Origin: Aurantiochytrium sp. KH105
Lineage: Eukaryota; Sar; Bigyra; Thraustochytrida; Thraustochytriidae
Reading direction: 5' to 3'
DNA length: 64,000 bases
Assembly (NCBI GenBank): GCA_003116975.1
Contig: BGKB01000050.1
Coordinates: 310,001-374,000, forward strand
The notes under the pieces are model-generated. The model did no database searches. It saw only the letters and a program-made list of their open reading frames with translations, and was not told the origin of the DNA. The translations under genes and the position numbers were made by a program. This document shows positions 46,542 through 56,813 of the stretch, piece by piece; within the stretch, counting starts at the first letter, position 1; each line of letters begins with the position of its first letter.

Positions 46542-47011
46542 TCCCTTCTCAGCTTTCTTTCACTCTTTCTTTCCTTCTTTTCTCCTTTCTTTCATTCGTT
46601 CGTTCGTTCTTTGCACTTCAAGTGCCTTCCTTGCATGCAATCTAGACGCACAACGCAGGCGAGCGAGCACACGCGAGGCGCGGCGCAGGCAGCAGGCACG
46701 GCGCAGCAGGCACAGCGCGCGCGGGCCCTCGCCCCTCGCCCGCTCGCCCGGGCTCTCCCCCGCTCCGCCCGCTGCGCTCGCTCGGGCCGCAGGCGGCGGC
46801 GGTAACGGCGGCGAAGGGGCGGCGCAGGGCGCGGACTCGACGCACCCGAGTCCAACTCCGCTCCGCGTCCATCCATCCACTCATCCATCCATCCACCCAC
46901 CCCAGCCGCCCGCCGACCGCGGGCCTGCCGAGCTCCCCAGCGGCGGCAGCGCGGACGCGCCCGCGCGCCCGCGCGCCGGAGCGGCAGCGCGCGGCGGAGT
47001 CGCGGACGGTT

Positions 47012-47035
47012 TAGCTAGCTAGCTAGCTAGCTAGC
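47012..47035. repeat. (TAGC)n self-complementary repeat
   Basis: Six TAGC units, which pair with themselves as inverted copies. The same motif appears at 17721-17735 and 20294-20306. Confidence 0.9.
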
Positions 47036-47396
47036 CATCCAGCGAGCTATCGCGAGCTATCGCGAGCTAGCCAGCGACGAGGACCGAGGCGCCAGGCGCC
47101 CGCGCGAAGGGACGACGAGGGCCTACCAGCGCAAGGCGTGGTCGAAGCCGCGCAGGGCCGCCAGGGCCAGACAACGCGCGGCCGCCGACCCCGGCGCCGG
47201 TCTCGTCGGCGGCGGGATTGCGGTCGACAAGGACCTGCTCGACGACGAGCCTGCCAACAAGAAAGACTTGGTGGAAACCAAGAGTGTCGGCGACGAAGAA
47301 GAAGAAGAAGAAGAAGAATCTGACGACAACGAGGTCGAAACCGAGCGCAAACTCGAGGGCGAGCCTGTCAAGGACATTGCAAAGAGCCCAAGATCG

Positions 47397-49832
47397 ATGG
47401 GAAACGCGCCTCTGACTGAACCCACAAAACAAAGCGGAAAGAGCAGCGGTCGCCAACGTAGCGAGAATCACAAGATGGCCGACCTTGAAAGCCGGGATCA
47501 GGTCATGACGTTTTGGTCAAGCGAAATTTCTAGCTTTCTAGATGACGAAACCCGCGCCCACGCCGTGGGCCACAGCCACCTGATCGCAAGGGAAGTGGGC
47601 GCCAAACGCGTGGTTGATGCCATGGACAAGATTCTTCTACCTCGCGAGACCTCGGATCTCGTGTGGTGCGCCCTCGCCAAATCGCTGGGAGCAAGAGAAT
47701 TCTCCGAATCGGTGCGCGCCAAGTGCTTATTGCACTGGCTTCTCGAAATGCCCGAGCCCCAAGTACGCCGCGAAGCTGTACGTAGTGTTCTTCTCCATGC
47801 GCATCGTGGAGACCCTCTCGTGGCGTACCCAGGATCCCTCGACGTGAGCACCTTTGACTCCATTCCAAGCGTTGATGGAAAGCCTTCCCCCAACGCAGCC
47901 CCAGTGTCGCCATCAAATGGCACTGCGAGCTCGCCTCGGGGATCGCCAAAAAAGACGCAGTCAGGCGCCAATTACCAGAGCAACGAGAAAACCAACAACA
48001 CCAACAATAATATCGCGGGCAAGCACGGGTCGCCTGTTTCCTCATCTTCGGCTGCCTCGCGAAGGGACCGTATCCCCAGCAATGGCAGCGAGGATAATCG
48101 CATTGCCCCGGGCTGTCTCCTTCTCCCCCATCTCTGCGAGCCGGGGTCATTCAAGAGCTTCTTTCAGCGTATCTCGGTGTGCGAGCTCCTTGCCGAACCA
48201 ATCCCTTCCGGGTTGTCTCCTGAAGAAGAGGTTGACCTCATACACAAACTCGGTAAAGACCCTGTACCCATGGTGCGCGCCGCTGTAGCCAAGAACCTCG
48301 GCAGCCTCGCCCACAAGGCCGCCGTCAAGGCTGCGCGTAACCCCAAAAAGTCAGCAATGTCCTCACCAAAGGCATCTCGGCCTGAAATCAAAAAGAAGAA
48401 GAAAAACTCGGAAGACGCTTCGGCAGTCGTGTCTCCCTCTCCTTTGGGGCTCTCATCGAGATCGAGTTCGTCGGATCGGGGGGACATTGCTGTTCCAGAA
48501 ACACTTTTACAGCGAAAGATGCCTCTTTCTCTCGTGCGCGACCTCATGGCAGACCCAGACGATTTGGTACAGGCCCTGGCCATCGAGCACTGCCTTGCCC
48601 AATTCATCCTTGAAATGCGGACACCAGACGAGAAAGTTCACTTTCTCCACGTCCTCAAGGAGTCGCTCGTGCACTCCAACTCATGGCGAGCGCGCTTTGC
48701 TCTCGCCAGTCAACTCGACTTTCTCTTTGACGAACTCGCCAAGTGGAATCCCAGCGCCGCTTCTCATGTGATTCATGGAGATGATGACGCGGAGGACCTC
48801 CCCGATGCGGTCGCCAAGGTTGATCTTGACGGTGCGCTCGGCTCTGACCTGCCCCAAGCCGTTGCCTTGAGCACAAATAACAGCAGCGGTCGCGCTCGAG
48901 GCGCAAGCCGGGGTCGCAGCAGTAGCAGCGGCGGTGATTCGGGATCTGGGATTAGCAACGGCATGGAGGACGTCGAAAAGGTACCGCAGTCTTTCCGTCT
49001 CGAGGACCTTCAGTTCATTGTCATGGAGCTCTTCTCGGACCCGATGCCAGAAGTTCGATCGGCCGCGGCCAAGCACTTTAAGTTTTTCTTTGCCAATCCT
49101 GTTTTCACACCTTTGCTCGAAAAACTGGTGGGCGATGAGGATGCCGCGGTGCGACGCGCCATCTTGGAAACATTCCCCTCGCTCGCGCGGAGGGCTCCGA
49201 GTCAGATCGCAAATATGCTACACCATCTTATCTCCGACGACCCGGAGCCGGACATTCGCATATCGGCTGTCCAGATTTTCTTCCGTGCCGACTTTTTGCG
49301 TCTTCTCCCCAAGGGACTTTGTCTGGACCTCTTGCCGCAAGTTTACGGCGCAGTCTTCTGGGCAGGTGAAGATGCTGGGATGAGATCGGCATCTGTGCAG
49401 TCTAGCCATGACCCCAACGCAGCTACGTCAAGCTGGCGTGCCAAGGACGCCGCCATTGCTGCCGTGCACGAGGTTGTCAAGGTACTGAGCGAGTCAGAGT
49501 GGACGCATCAAGCAAATGGCGTGAATTTTCTCATTCAATGCCTCCGCAGTCCGGTCCGCCGGATTCGTTCTACTGCCGTAAGCCAGATCCCAGCGATTGC
49601 CGAGCGCTTCGGTCACGACTGGATGCAGCATCACCTCGTTGGGATTCCACAGGTCCTCATGCAGGACCCGGCTTCCGACTACAAGGTGCGCATTACCGCT
49701 CTCGAGCTCGTCGAGCAACTTGTCAAAGTGCAGTGCTCCTCGGGTCAACTCGAGCAGGTCGTTCGTGCTGCTGCACAGAGCGACCCCGTCCAGAACGTGC
49801 GAAAAAAAGCACAGGGACTCCTGCAGCTCTAA
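47397..49832 (+). CDS. HEAT-repeat protein resembling the PP2A scaffold subunit A
   Basis: 811 residues from the first in-frame ATG at 47397; the frame is open left to 47031 with plausible acidic sequence (GDEEEEEEEESDDN) but no ATG, so the true start is unsettled. The protein is a chain of HEAT helices. HEAT pairs early (ARAHAVGHSHLIAREVGAKRVV, then LVWCALAKSLG) resemble the PP2A-A segment on ALGVERTRSELLPFLTD and LLALAEQLG. Later come SWRARFALASQLDFLFDEL and the last HEATs (FGHDWMQHHLVGIPQVLMQD), close to PP2A-A FGxEWxxxxIVPKVLxMxxD. Lys- and Ser-rich inserts break the repeats at about 150-230 and 310-370. A protein-phosphatase scaffold or regulatory subunit (PP2A-A or PPP4R1-like) is likely; which phosphatase it serves is unknown. 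Confidence 0.78.
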   Translation: MGNAPLTEPTKQSGKSSGRQRSENHKMADLESRDQVMTFWSSEISSFLDDETRAHAVGHSHLIAREVGAKRVVDAMDKILLPRETSDLVWCALAKSLGAREFSESVRAKCLLHWLLEMPEPQVRREAVRSVLLHAHRGDPLVAYPGSLDVSTFDSIPSVDGKPSPNAAPVSPSNGTASSPRGSPKKTQSGANYQSNEKTNNTNNNIAGKHGSPVSSSSAASRRDRIPSNGSEDNRIAPGCLLLPHLCEPGSFKSFFQRISVCELLAEPIPSGLSPEEEVDLIHKLGKDPVPMVRAAVAKNLGSLAHKAAVKAARNPKKSAMSSPKASRPEIKKKKKNSEDASAVVSPSPLGLSSRSSSSDRGDIAVPETLLQRKMPLSLVRDLMADPDDLVQALAIEHCLAQFILEMRTPDEKVHFLHVLKESLVHSNSWRARFALASQLDFLFDELAKWNPSAASHVIHGDDDAEDLPDAVAKVDLDGALGSDLPQAVALSTNNSSGRARGASRGRSSSSGGDSGSGISNGMEDVEKVPQSFRLEDLQFIVMELFSDPMPEVRSAAAKHFKFFFANPVFTPLLEKLVGDEDAAVRRAILETFPSLARRAPSQIANMLHHLISDDPEPDIRISAVQIFFRADFLRLLPKGLCLDLLPQVYGAVFWAGEDAGMRSASVQSSHDPNAATSSWRAKDAAIAAVHEVVKVLSESEWTHQANGVNFLIQCLRSPVRRIRSTAVSQIPAIAERFGHDWMQHHLVGIPQVLMQDPASDYKVRITALELVEQLVKVQCSSGQLEQVVRAAAQSDPVQNVRKKAQGLLQL

Positions 49833-50227
49833 AGAGGGGAGGAGGAGGAGGAGGAGGATGAACAAAAGCAACAAAGAGAAACCTCGTAACCTAGCTTTTG
49901 AAGTGAAAGAAGGCGTGCGCCGCCACACCTTTTTATCCGTGTTCAAAATATGATACGTGATATATGAATAATGCCCGTTTGCTTCTTCTTCTTCTTTTCT
50001 TTGTTCATTCGTTTGTTCATCATTTCATTTTTTTCCATGTCATATCTTGCCATTCTTCATTCTCCTCTTCGTGTTGTGCCCGTCAGTTCTATAAACAAGA
50101 TTGCATACACCCAGGCACACTGAAAACCACAGGAATGAAGAGAGCGCGTGTGTGAACGAGAGAGACAGAGAGAGAGATGAAGAGGACAAGAGTGGATTTT
50201 GGATACACACAGAATTTTGCAATTCTA
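49833..50227. other. Convergent spacer between HEAT and PAS genes
   Basis: A 395 bp convergent spacer. A GGA repeat (49838-49858) lies just after the HEAT stop, a CTTCTT run near 49980-49998 and a GA-rich run near 50155-50177. No gene is seen. Confidence 0.5.
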
Positions 50228-53200
50228 TTACTCTTTGAGCAGCATGATAAATTGCGGTACGCGTAAAAAGACGTCTTCTGGAAGGATGGAGAGGAGGTAG
50301 TAAATCTTGTTCATGTCCTGCTCGAGCGCGTACACTGCTCTCTTGCAAACGACATGCCCAGCCAAGAGCAGGAAAAAAAGTAAGACGAGCCCTTTGACCT
50401 CGCCGAGATTGAAACTCTGCGTTGCCTGTACAAGTGACATGTAGTAGTTGTCCACGGAGTGCAAAAGCGCGTCGCTCAGCATCAAATTCGCGTGAATGTC
50501 TCCTAGAAAAGCAGACTGCTTTGCTGCCTTTTCCTCCTCACTGGTAGCTGCAGAAGGAAGGCGCATCTGCCCAAAAATTCGTGCTTCGCGCACAAAGTAG
50601 TCCAAGGCAAGTACGAGGCCGTTGCGCAATCTACGCGTGATCTCATCTTCCTCATCTTCCTCATCACTGGCATCACTGGCATCCGTAACCGTGCCGTCGC
50701 TCACGAAATTTTCTGTATAGGCAAGACAGCGATCGAGACACCCTGTCGCGAAATTGAGCTCAAATTCCTCACCAGACGTGAGCATAAAGGGACTCAACCT
50801 GAGTGTTTCGCTGCCGAATTTGAGAGCACGATTTGAAAGCGCAAGCGCTGTTGCCGCAGGCTCCAGACGCTCATTCGAATCTCTGTGACCCCACGCACTT
50901 GCCACCACGCCGTCTGTCGATGGTTCGAGAGGCGCAATGCCCCAAAAATTGACTTCGTCCCTGTCAACGGCCCGCACAGCCGCCACGTAGGTTGAAGAGC
51001 TCAAATGCGCCGTGCGGGTCCACATATTGCTTCGAAGTGATAGCGTCACAAAAATAAAAGTCAATGTCATCCAGGCTGACATTCCGACATAAAAGACGGC
51101 ACCGCAGAGTTTGATCGTTCGTCTTATCGCACGGCTCAGCTTCTTGCGGAGTCGCAACTTTTGCTGAGCAGCGGCCTCGCCCACCAATACGGTCACGCGA
51201 TGCATCGACACGCTTGGTCGCAACGATGGCATTCGTACAAAGCTGCGTTTGTCCATCTTGGCCAATGAAGAACTGACGGTAGACTTGGCCGCTTGAATAG
51301 AAGTCGAGGGGTGCCTGCGCCCAGGCTCGGCGGCGTGGTCTCGCTTTTGTTCATCTGGACCATCATCGGAGTCGCTATCGCCAGCTTCGTTGTCTTGGAG
51401 TTTCGTAGAGATCTCGTGTGCGTGTTGCATTTGCTGCAAACTCTGAAAGTTTGCATCCGACCTTTTGTAAAGGTTCAAGCTCAGACTCTGCGGAATTGCA
51501 CGAAATGCAGCGGTCATTCGCCCCCGCTTGGAATTGAAGGACCGAAGGACCGGAACGTAGCCTCCAATGATTCCCACAAGAAGTACGGCAACAATAGCAA
51601 ACGACGAGTATCGCTCAATGATGGCAATCTGATCAAGATGAGCGAGCGCATTGGCATGCAGGGTTTCTGTAACATCGCGACCTTGGTGCAATACGTCCAG
51701 AGCGCCGTTGTTCACCACGAAACGGCATGAGCTATCACAGGTGGTCACGTTCTCGCTCTCCACAAAACGCTCCAGGTGACTCAATATACTTCGCAGGGCG
51801 CTATCGAAGGAGACGAGTTCGAGATGATCCGTTTCATATGCAGTGACATTGACTGATGGCGAGCGCGTCTCCGCTGCAAGGCCATCGACATGAGACACGA
51901 AGTCGTCTGAAAATCGTTTGAATAGAGAACGCATTTCAGGTAAGTGCGCAGCAATCTCCTCGGCGGCGCTTTCGTCGGCGAGACCTCTGCTCACATACAG
52001 GAGCAGCGTACTCGCGAGGGTCGTCGCGTGCACGAGCCGGGCAGTTGCCTGAACACCATCGACAAGTTCCAAATGCACACGGACGCGCGCCACCAATAGT
52101 ATGCTTTGCGTCAGCAAAACCGCAAAGAGAGCCATTCCAAACATCACGGCAAATTTGCCAAACCGCATGACCATAGCGTCACGCGTTTTAAGCTTACCCC
52201 CAATTTGCGCCTTAATTCGGGCCATCCCGCTCGACTCTGTGAAAAAGGACTCAGAAGAAGCCAATGATTCTGGAGAAGCATTTGACGGGGCGATTCTCTC
52301 ACTCCCAGTGACACTTGCTCCACCGCGAAGACCACCAGCAAAGCCGAAGTTCGCCTGAGAAGCAGCTCGTGAGGCATCTCCTTTGCCTCCTTTGCCTCCT
52401 CCGAATCTTGTACCGCCAAGTTTCATGCCCCCGCTCGTCGGGGACTTGCTCAGAGGGCGGTTTCGGGAAAGGGAGGCATTGCTTGGAGAGTGCCCGATTG
52501 ACCTTCCGGCTAAGGGCCCTCCCTGAAGGGCCATACTGCCCAAAGTCATCTTTGAAACCTGGCGCAGCGACATGGGGGATTGTGAGCGACCCTTGAATTG
52601 CGATCCCGCCTTGGACCCGGGCCTCGATCCACCCCCCAAGCGATGGCCGCCAAAGGTGAATCCAGTTGACATCATTCCAGCTCCGCTCTCCTCAAGTTTG
52701 AGCTTGATGGTCAGCACAGAGCACTCGAAGGCATTCTTTACGTCATCCTGCCTGGACTTGTATGAAAGAGAGTGAACGTGAATGCGCCAAAGCTCGCCTG
52801 CGCATTCCACGATCTCATTGTTCCCATAGGATATGGCTCCGTCTGGTGTGAAGATGTTCGGGAGCAGTTGAGTGATTTTCACAGACATTGCAAAAACGTC
52901 ATGGCTATCAAAGTGAAAGGTGGTCGGCGCTCCTTCCGTGTAGCCTGTGACAATGCGCGTTTTGGTATCTACGAGAAATAGATACTCATCTAATTCCAAA
53001 GGTTTGGGCTTGAGTCTTGCTACGAGGATTAGATCACTCTTGGCGTTCGTGCTCGGCGTAAGGACGAAATCGATGGGCAGAATATGGCCCTTGCGATGCT
53101 GCCCGTAGATTCGTCGCGTGCGAGTGCGAAAATCTGTGTCTGAGTCAACGAAACCCCGTACCATATTGTCGTGAATACGGTCAAAGGGGGCGGGAATGAT

Positions 53201-54964
53201 CATGTTGATGTTGCGCCCTAAAAGGTCGACCTTGGAATAACCGAAGAGGACGCACATGGGCTGCGAGACCTCCAGCACTTTGCACAAGGAGCCATGGTCT
53301 CCACTGATGACGCAAACAGCAAACCCGCCGATGCCCCCGTCATCGTCTGTCATCATAGCGCGTGCCATGAGCTCCTGCGCGCGATCCGTATCGTTTTCAA
53401 TGTAATGAAGAAACATGGCCCGGACGCGCAGTCCTTGGGAATCGTTGCTGCGAAGTCGCGCAAGCTGCGAGAGATGGCCTTGGCAGCCATCAACCTCGGT
53501 ATGGACCTTGTTGGCCAGCTCCAAGAGATCTGACATGGAGTAGTGACCTTGCGATGTTTTTCGCCAGAATTGCGAAATGTGCTTGGTAATTTGGACGATA
53601 GCGGAGCGTGCAGCCGTCAGATGCTGATCGTGTTGCAGATAGGTCACCGCGCCAGTGTGTCTCTCCTGGCGTCGTTCATTCATTTTGTTGTTGTATACCA
53701 AGAGAACGTACTCGTCAGAGCTTCGAAGCGAGCGCCGGGCGAGCCGAATGAGTTTCAGCGCGTACACGATATTGCTGCCGCGAGAGCCTGCCAAGAGCGC
53801 GACAAAAAGCCCAAAGTAGGCACTATCTGGAAGGTCCTTGACCGCACTTCGGTACTCTTTCTCCATTTCGCCGGCAAACGTCCAGTCCTTTGCATCGCCA
53901 TTCAAATGGCGCAGACGAAGTATGAGCTCAACAATGAAGGGATTCTTCATTTCAAAAGGACCAGCTGTGCGAAGGAGACGCTGAAAGTACAAATCGTGAG
54001 CAAAGCGCGTGCTCAACAAAAGAAAGGGAAGAGTCAGTACGCAAACCAGAACTGGCGAGATGTCGCTTTCGTCATTGATGGCCACGGCGCCCAGATTACA
54101 CATGGCAACAAAGGCGAAAGATGTGGAAAGATAGAGACACCATCTGTTGAGCTTGTGCGAGTAAAAAGGGGCAAAAAAAAAGTATGCTGCTGTCATGCAT
54201 GCCCCCACTGCGACGAGAAGCCAATGCATTGCGCTTATTGCGGCATCAGCAACATCAGCGTCGCCAGCTTGAGCTCGATTGTTGGTCTCGACAATGAAAC
54301 CCGCAAGAATCGCAAGAAGAGCCGAGAGAAAGGTGGAAACACACTCCACGCGTCCATGCGACATACTTAGTCCGCTCGGGCTCGAGTCACTCGCTCCAGG
54401 GAGCTGCTGGTAGACGAGAAGACCATGTGCGGTGGTGAGAGTTGTGAAGAAAACAATGGAAAGGGCGGCAAGACCTGCCAGAATGAGATTGACGTCGCTG
54501 ATGTCGTCAGCGGCCAAAAAGATACGCGTGAGCATCATGAGCATTGGCTGCTGAAAGGCGAATTGCGAGGCTCGCAATGAAAATTCGAGCGCACGTGTGC
54601 TGTTGTGTCCAAACGATTCGCGTCTGAAGCATAGGTACGCCACCATTGCAGTGAGTATACAGGTCCAGGCAATTGCAGTAACGCCAGCGATGAGGAGACC
54701 TGTATCGGTGAGCTGGAGAAAGCCGAGACTAATCGCGCGAAGACCGACACGCACATGCTGTAGTCCTGCGTGCCATGGCCCCCCAATCTCCGTGCTCACG
54801 GCCAAATGGATGAGTTGTAATGATCGACATGCAAAAAGCACGGAGAAGAGTGCTGGGCCGGTAATTTGATTGTCCTTGAGCTTGATTACGCCTTCAATTG
54901 CTCGTTGTTGCAGCGACTTTGCCTCGCCCTTCTTGGTCAGCATCCCATTGCTCTGCTGAGACAT
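50228..54964 (-). CDS. Multi-membrane PAS-domain protein of the TmcB-like family
   Basis: 1,578 residues. The N-terminal 340 residues hold about nine hydrophobic helices. A helical stretch follows (about 345-540), then a PAS fold near 545-655: ISGDHGSLCKVLEVSQPMC, LFGYSKVDLLGRNINMIIP, and HRKGHILPIDFVLTPSTN, a pattern typical of TmcB-like proteins of ciliates and oomycetes. Residues about 740-930 are Ser/Gly/Arg-rich and probably disordered. Four more hydrophobic helices lie near 935-960, 1118-1140, 1285-1310 and 1523-1545. They enclose two predicted non-cytoplasmic segments of about 155 and 210 residues; the orientation is not certain. The PAS domain could bind a small ligand or cofactor, or sense redox or light. 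No kinase or cyclase domain is present. The family is loosely characterised, so the biological role is unknown. Confidence 0.82.
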   Translation of the reverse strand: MSQQSNGMLTKKGEAKSLQQRAIEGVIKLKDNQITGPALFSVLFACRSLQLIHLAVSTEIGGPWHAGLQHVRVGLRAISLGFLQLTDTGLLIAGVTAIAWTCILTAMVAYLCFRRESFGHNSTRALEFSLRASQFAFQQPMLMMLTRIFLAADDISDVNLILAGLAALSIVFFTTLTTAHGLLVYQQLPGASDSSPSGLSMSHGRVECVSTFLSALLAILAGFIVETNNRAQAGDADVADAAISAMHWLLVAVGACMTAAYFFFAPFYSHKLNRWCLYLSTSFAFVAMCNLGAVAINDESDISPVLVCVLTLPFLLLSTRFAHDLYFQRLLRTAGPFEMKNPFIVELILRLRHLNGDAKDWTFAGEMEKEYRSAVKDLPDSAYFGLFVALLAGSRGSNIVYALKLIRLARRSLRSSDEYVLLVYNNKMNERRQERHTGAVTYLQHDQHLTAARSAIVQITKHISQFWRKTSQGHYSMSDLLELANKVHTEVDGCQGHLSQLARLRSNDSQGLRVRAMFLHYIENDTDRAQELMARAMMTDDDGGIGGFAVCVISGDHGSLCKVLEVSQPMCVLFGYSKVDLLGRNINMIIPAPFDRIHDNMVRGFVDSDTDFRTRTRRIYGQHRKGHILPIDFVLTPSTNAKSDLILVARLKPKPLELDEYLFLVDTKTRIVTGYTEGAPTTFHFDSHDVFAMSVKITQLLPNIFTPDGAISYGNNEIVECAGELWRIHVHSLSYKSRQDDVKNAFECSVLTIKLKLEESGAGMMSTGFTFGGHRLGGGSRPGSKAGSQFKGRSQSPMSLRQVSKMTLGSMALQGGPLAGRSIGHSPSNASLSRNRPLSKSPTSGGMKLGGTRFGGGKGGKGDASRAASQANFGFAGGLRGGASVTGSERIAPSNASPESLASSESFFTESSGMARIKAQIGGKLKTRDAMVMRFGKFAVMFGMALFAVLLTQSILLVARVRVHLELVDGVQATARLVHATTLASTLLLYVSRGLADESAAEEIAAHLPEMRSLFKRFSDDFVSHVDGLAAETRSPSVNVTAYETDHLELVSFDSALRSILSHLERFVESENVTTCDSSCRFVVNNGALDVLHQGRDVTETLHANALAHLDQIAIIERYSSFAIVAVLLVGIIGGYVPVLRSFNSKRGRMTAAFRAIPQSLSLNLYKRSDANFQSLQQMQHAHEISTKLQDNEAGDSDSDDGPDEQKRDHAAEPGRRHPSTSIQAAKSTVSSSLAKMDKRSFVRMPSLRPSVSMHRVTVLVGEAAAQQKLRLRKKLSRAIRRTIKLCGAVFYVGMSAWMTLTFIFVTLSLRSNMWTRTAHLSSSTYVAAVRAVDRDEVNFWGIAPLEPSTDGVVASAWGHRDSNERLEPAATALALSNRALKFGSETLRLSPFMLTSGEEFELNFATGCLDRCLAYTENFVSDGTVTDASDASDEEDEEDEITRRLRNGLVLALDYFVREARIFGQMRLPSAATSEEEKAAKQSAFLGDIHANLMLSDALLHSVDNYYMSLVQATQSFNLGEVKGLVLLFFLLLAGHVVCKRAVYALEQDMNKIYYLLSILPEDVFLRVPQFIMLLKE

Positions 54965-55760
54965 GGGCGCCGCCCACCTGCGCGGCCACTACGCGAGGGA
55001 TGGAGCGCGCGTGGTGACGCGCGCGTCGCAGTTTCCCTCTCCGAAGAGAATCAGGACTGCTGTCCTGAGGTTTTGCTGTCCTTCCTCGTGATCAGTTTTG
55101 GTCCTTCTCTCCTTGAACTTTGGTACGCAATCACTACCGTCCGTCCCTACTTTTGCCCTTGATGTCGCAGTTGTAACGCCAGTCAGCCTTTGTGTCGTGT
55201 CGTTCTCACTGTTTCGTTGATGAGGGAGGGCTGACTTGTTGGTGTAACCAAAACTTTGCGACAGCACTAGGTGGCTTAGCAACCAGCTAGCCTCTAAGGC
55301 TGTTACTTGATAGTCAGGAGGTTGACTGCCGCGAACTCTTCTTGTGGCTGCCTTCAAGATGGCAATGGAAATTAAGCATGCAATTTCACCTGCACACCTC
55401 GTGGGACCTTTTCTTTTCGGCACGAGGCTGGAGCCCACTCGCCTTCTACTCGCTACCGTCGTGGCGCGGTCGCCATGAGTCACTCCGAGACGGCTGCAGC
55501 ACTGGCGGCAGACGTCCTACGGCACTAGTGGCAGGTGGCACGACCGAACTGCCATCCTTCCTTCCTTCCTTCCACTGGCCGCCGCTGCTGCGCTGCATCC
55601 ATCATTCGTAACGGGCAAAGAAAGAGCCGGGCCTGCGCCTCCCGCTGCTGGGTGGATGGATCCCAGTTCTGCTGTCCCTCCATGAGAAGGAACCAAACCA
55701 ATCATTGATCACTCACTCACACAACCAATCCTCGTCTGCGTGGCGGAGGGAGGCGCCGAG
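54965..55760. promoter_or_regulatory. Divergent PAS-protein/cardiolipin synthase spacer
   Basis: A 796 bp divergent spacer of ordinary composition. Features are a GGCTTAGCAACCAGCTAGCC-type stretch near 55272-55292 and a CTTC repeat (55556-55572). No gene is seen. Confidence 0.5.
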
Positions 55761-56813
55761 ATGCTCGCGGCTCTCGCGGCGCGGGCGGCGCGGGGCAGCG
55801 CCCAGCTCTCGCTCTCTCTGCGCGGGTGCAGCAGCAGCAGCAGCAGCAGCAGCAGCTGCTGGAGGTTCGCGGCGTCCAAGCCCGGTCTCGAGCTCTCAGC
55901 GTCGCCAAGGCTGGCCCAGACGCGCCGCCAGGCGCTGCCGCTCGGGCGCGGGCTGCAAGAGGTCTTGCTCGGCGCGCAAGGCCGGGGACAGACGGTGTGG
56001 AGGAGCCAGCATCCGAGCTTGCGGCCGTGGCTGACGAGGGCGCTCTCCACGGGACGAGGCCAGCATGAGCAGAGGGACTCGGACGCCGACGAGAAGGAAC
56101 TGTCCACGACGAAGAAGACCGACGGAGCTGAGAAGCTCGTGTTTGGGTCGAAAGCCTTCTGGGACGACGCACTCAATATTCCTAATGCGCTGACGATGAC
56201 GCGCCTTGTTGCGACGCCTGGAATTTGCTGGCTCATCGCCACGGACCAGTACAAGTATGCCATTGCAGCTTTTTGGATTGCTGGATTTTTCGACTGGGTC
56301 GATGGCTATCTTGCACGGAAGTGGAACCAAATGTCGGTCTTTGGTTCATTTATCGACCCTCTTGCGGACAAAGTCTTTGTGGCAGGAACGCTACTAACGC
56401 TCACTGCCAAAGGCATCATTCCTCTCGCGCTGGGAGGCCTAATTATTGGCCGGGATGCGGTTCTCGTTCTCGGCTCTTTCTATGTGCGTTATCGCACCAA
56501 ACCCGAAGGTACCGGTTTCTTCGACATGGGCCAAGGCTCAGGGGTTGTTGCAGTCGAGGCGTCTCAAATTAGCAAGTGGAACACGCTCTTTCAATTCGGG
56601 CTCATCTGGTTTTCCATGACGCACGTGGCTTTCAATTTGCCCCCTGCTGAGCTCATGCCCGCCGTGTGGTTTATCAGCGGCGCCTCAACCTTTGCATCTG
56701 GCTATGATTATTGGCGTCGCGCGAATTGGGACAATATCTTTGCCGAGGCGCAGGCGAAAAAGGACGCCACGTCTCAGCAATTCAAAAATTCGAATGATGA
56801 AACAAAATCATAG
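55761..56813 (+). CDS. CRLS1: Cardiolipin synthase, CDP-alcohol phosphatidyltransferase type
   Basis: 350 residues from the ATG at 55761. The enzyme joins CDP-diacylglycerol to phosphatidylglycerol in the mitochondrial inner membrane. The N-terminal 100 residues are Arg/Ser/Ala-rich without acidic residues at first (MLAALAARAARGSAQLSLSL), a good mitochondrial presequence, and include a poly-Ser run coded by AGC repeats. The catalytic block is intact: D-x2-D-G-x2-A-R in DWVDGYLARKW, then G-x3-D-x3-D in GSFIDPLADK. NIPNALTMTRLVATPGIC, IIGRDAVLVLGSFYVRYRT and ISKWNTLFQF match CRLS1 (IISRDVMLIAAVFYVRYRT, ISKVNTAVQL). Four or five hydrophobic segments fit. The GTG at 55740 is only an open-frame start. 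The gene is convergent with the MAP3K gene. Confidence 0.92.
   Translation: MLAALAARAARGSAQLSLSLRGCSSSSSSSSSCWRFAASKPGLELSASPRLAQTRRQALPLGRGLQEVLLGAQGRGQTVWRSQHPSLRPWLTRALSTGRGQHEQRDSDADEKELSTTKKTDGAEKLVFGSKAFWDDALNIPNALTMTRLVATPGICWLIATDQYKYAIAAFWIAGFFDWVDGYLARKWNQMSVFGSFIDPLADKVFVAGTLLTLTAKGIIPLALGGLIIGRDAVLVLGSFYVRYRTKPEGTGFFDMGQGSGVVAVEASQISKWNTLFQFGLIWFSMTHVAFNLPPAELMPAVWFISGASTFASGYDYWRRANWDNIFAEAQAKKDATSQQFKNSNDETKS

Larger units (their letters stand above)
45293..47396. promoter_or_regulatory. Large divergent spacer full of simple repeats
   Basis: About 2.1 kb between the ubiquitin protease and HEAT genes. In order: a GGAGCT repeat 45596-45653, a GA tract about 45903-45930, a CAAG repeat 46168-46216, a CCAA repeat 46281-46314, a TTTC repeat 46501-46541, a CGC/GCG-rich island about 46680-46990, and a TAGC repeat 47012-47035. 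From 47031 the HEAT-protein frame is open but without ATG until 47397. No other gene is seen. Confidence 0.5.

Noticed and set aside
53543-54370. A 275-codon plus-strand open frame opposite the PAS protein
   Set aside because: It is the shadow of the membrane-spanning part of the minus-strand gene.
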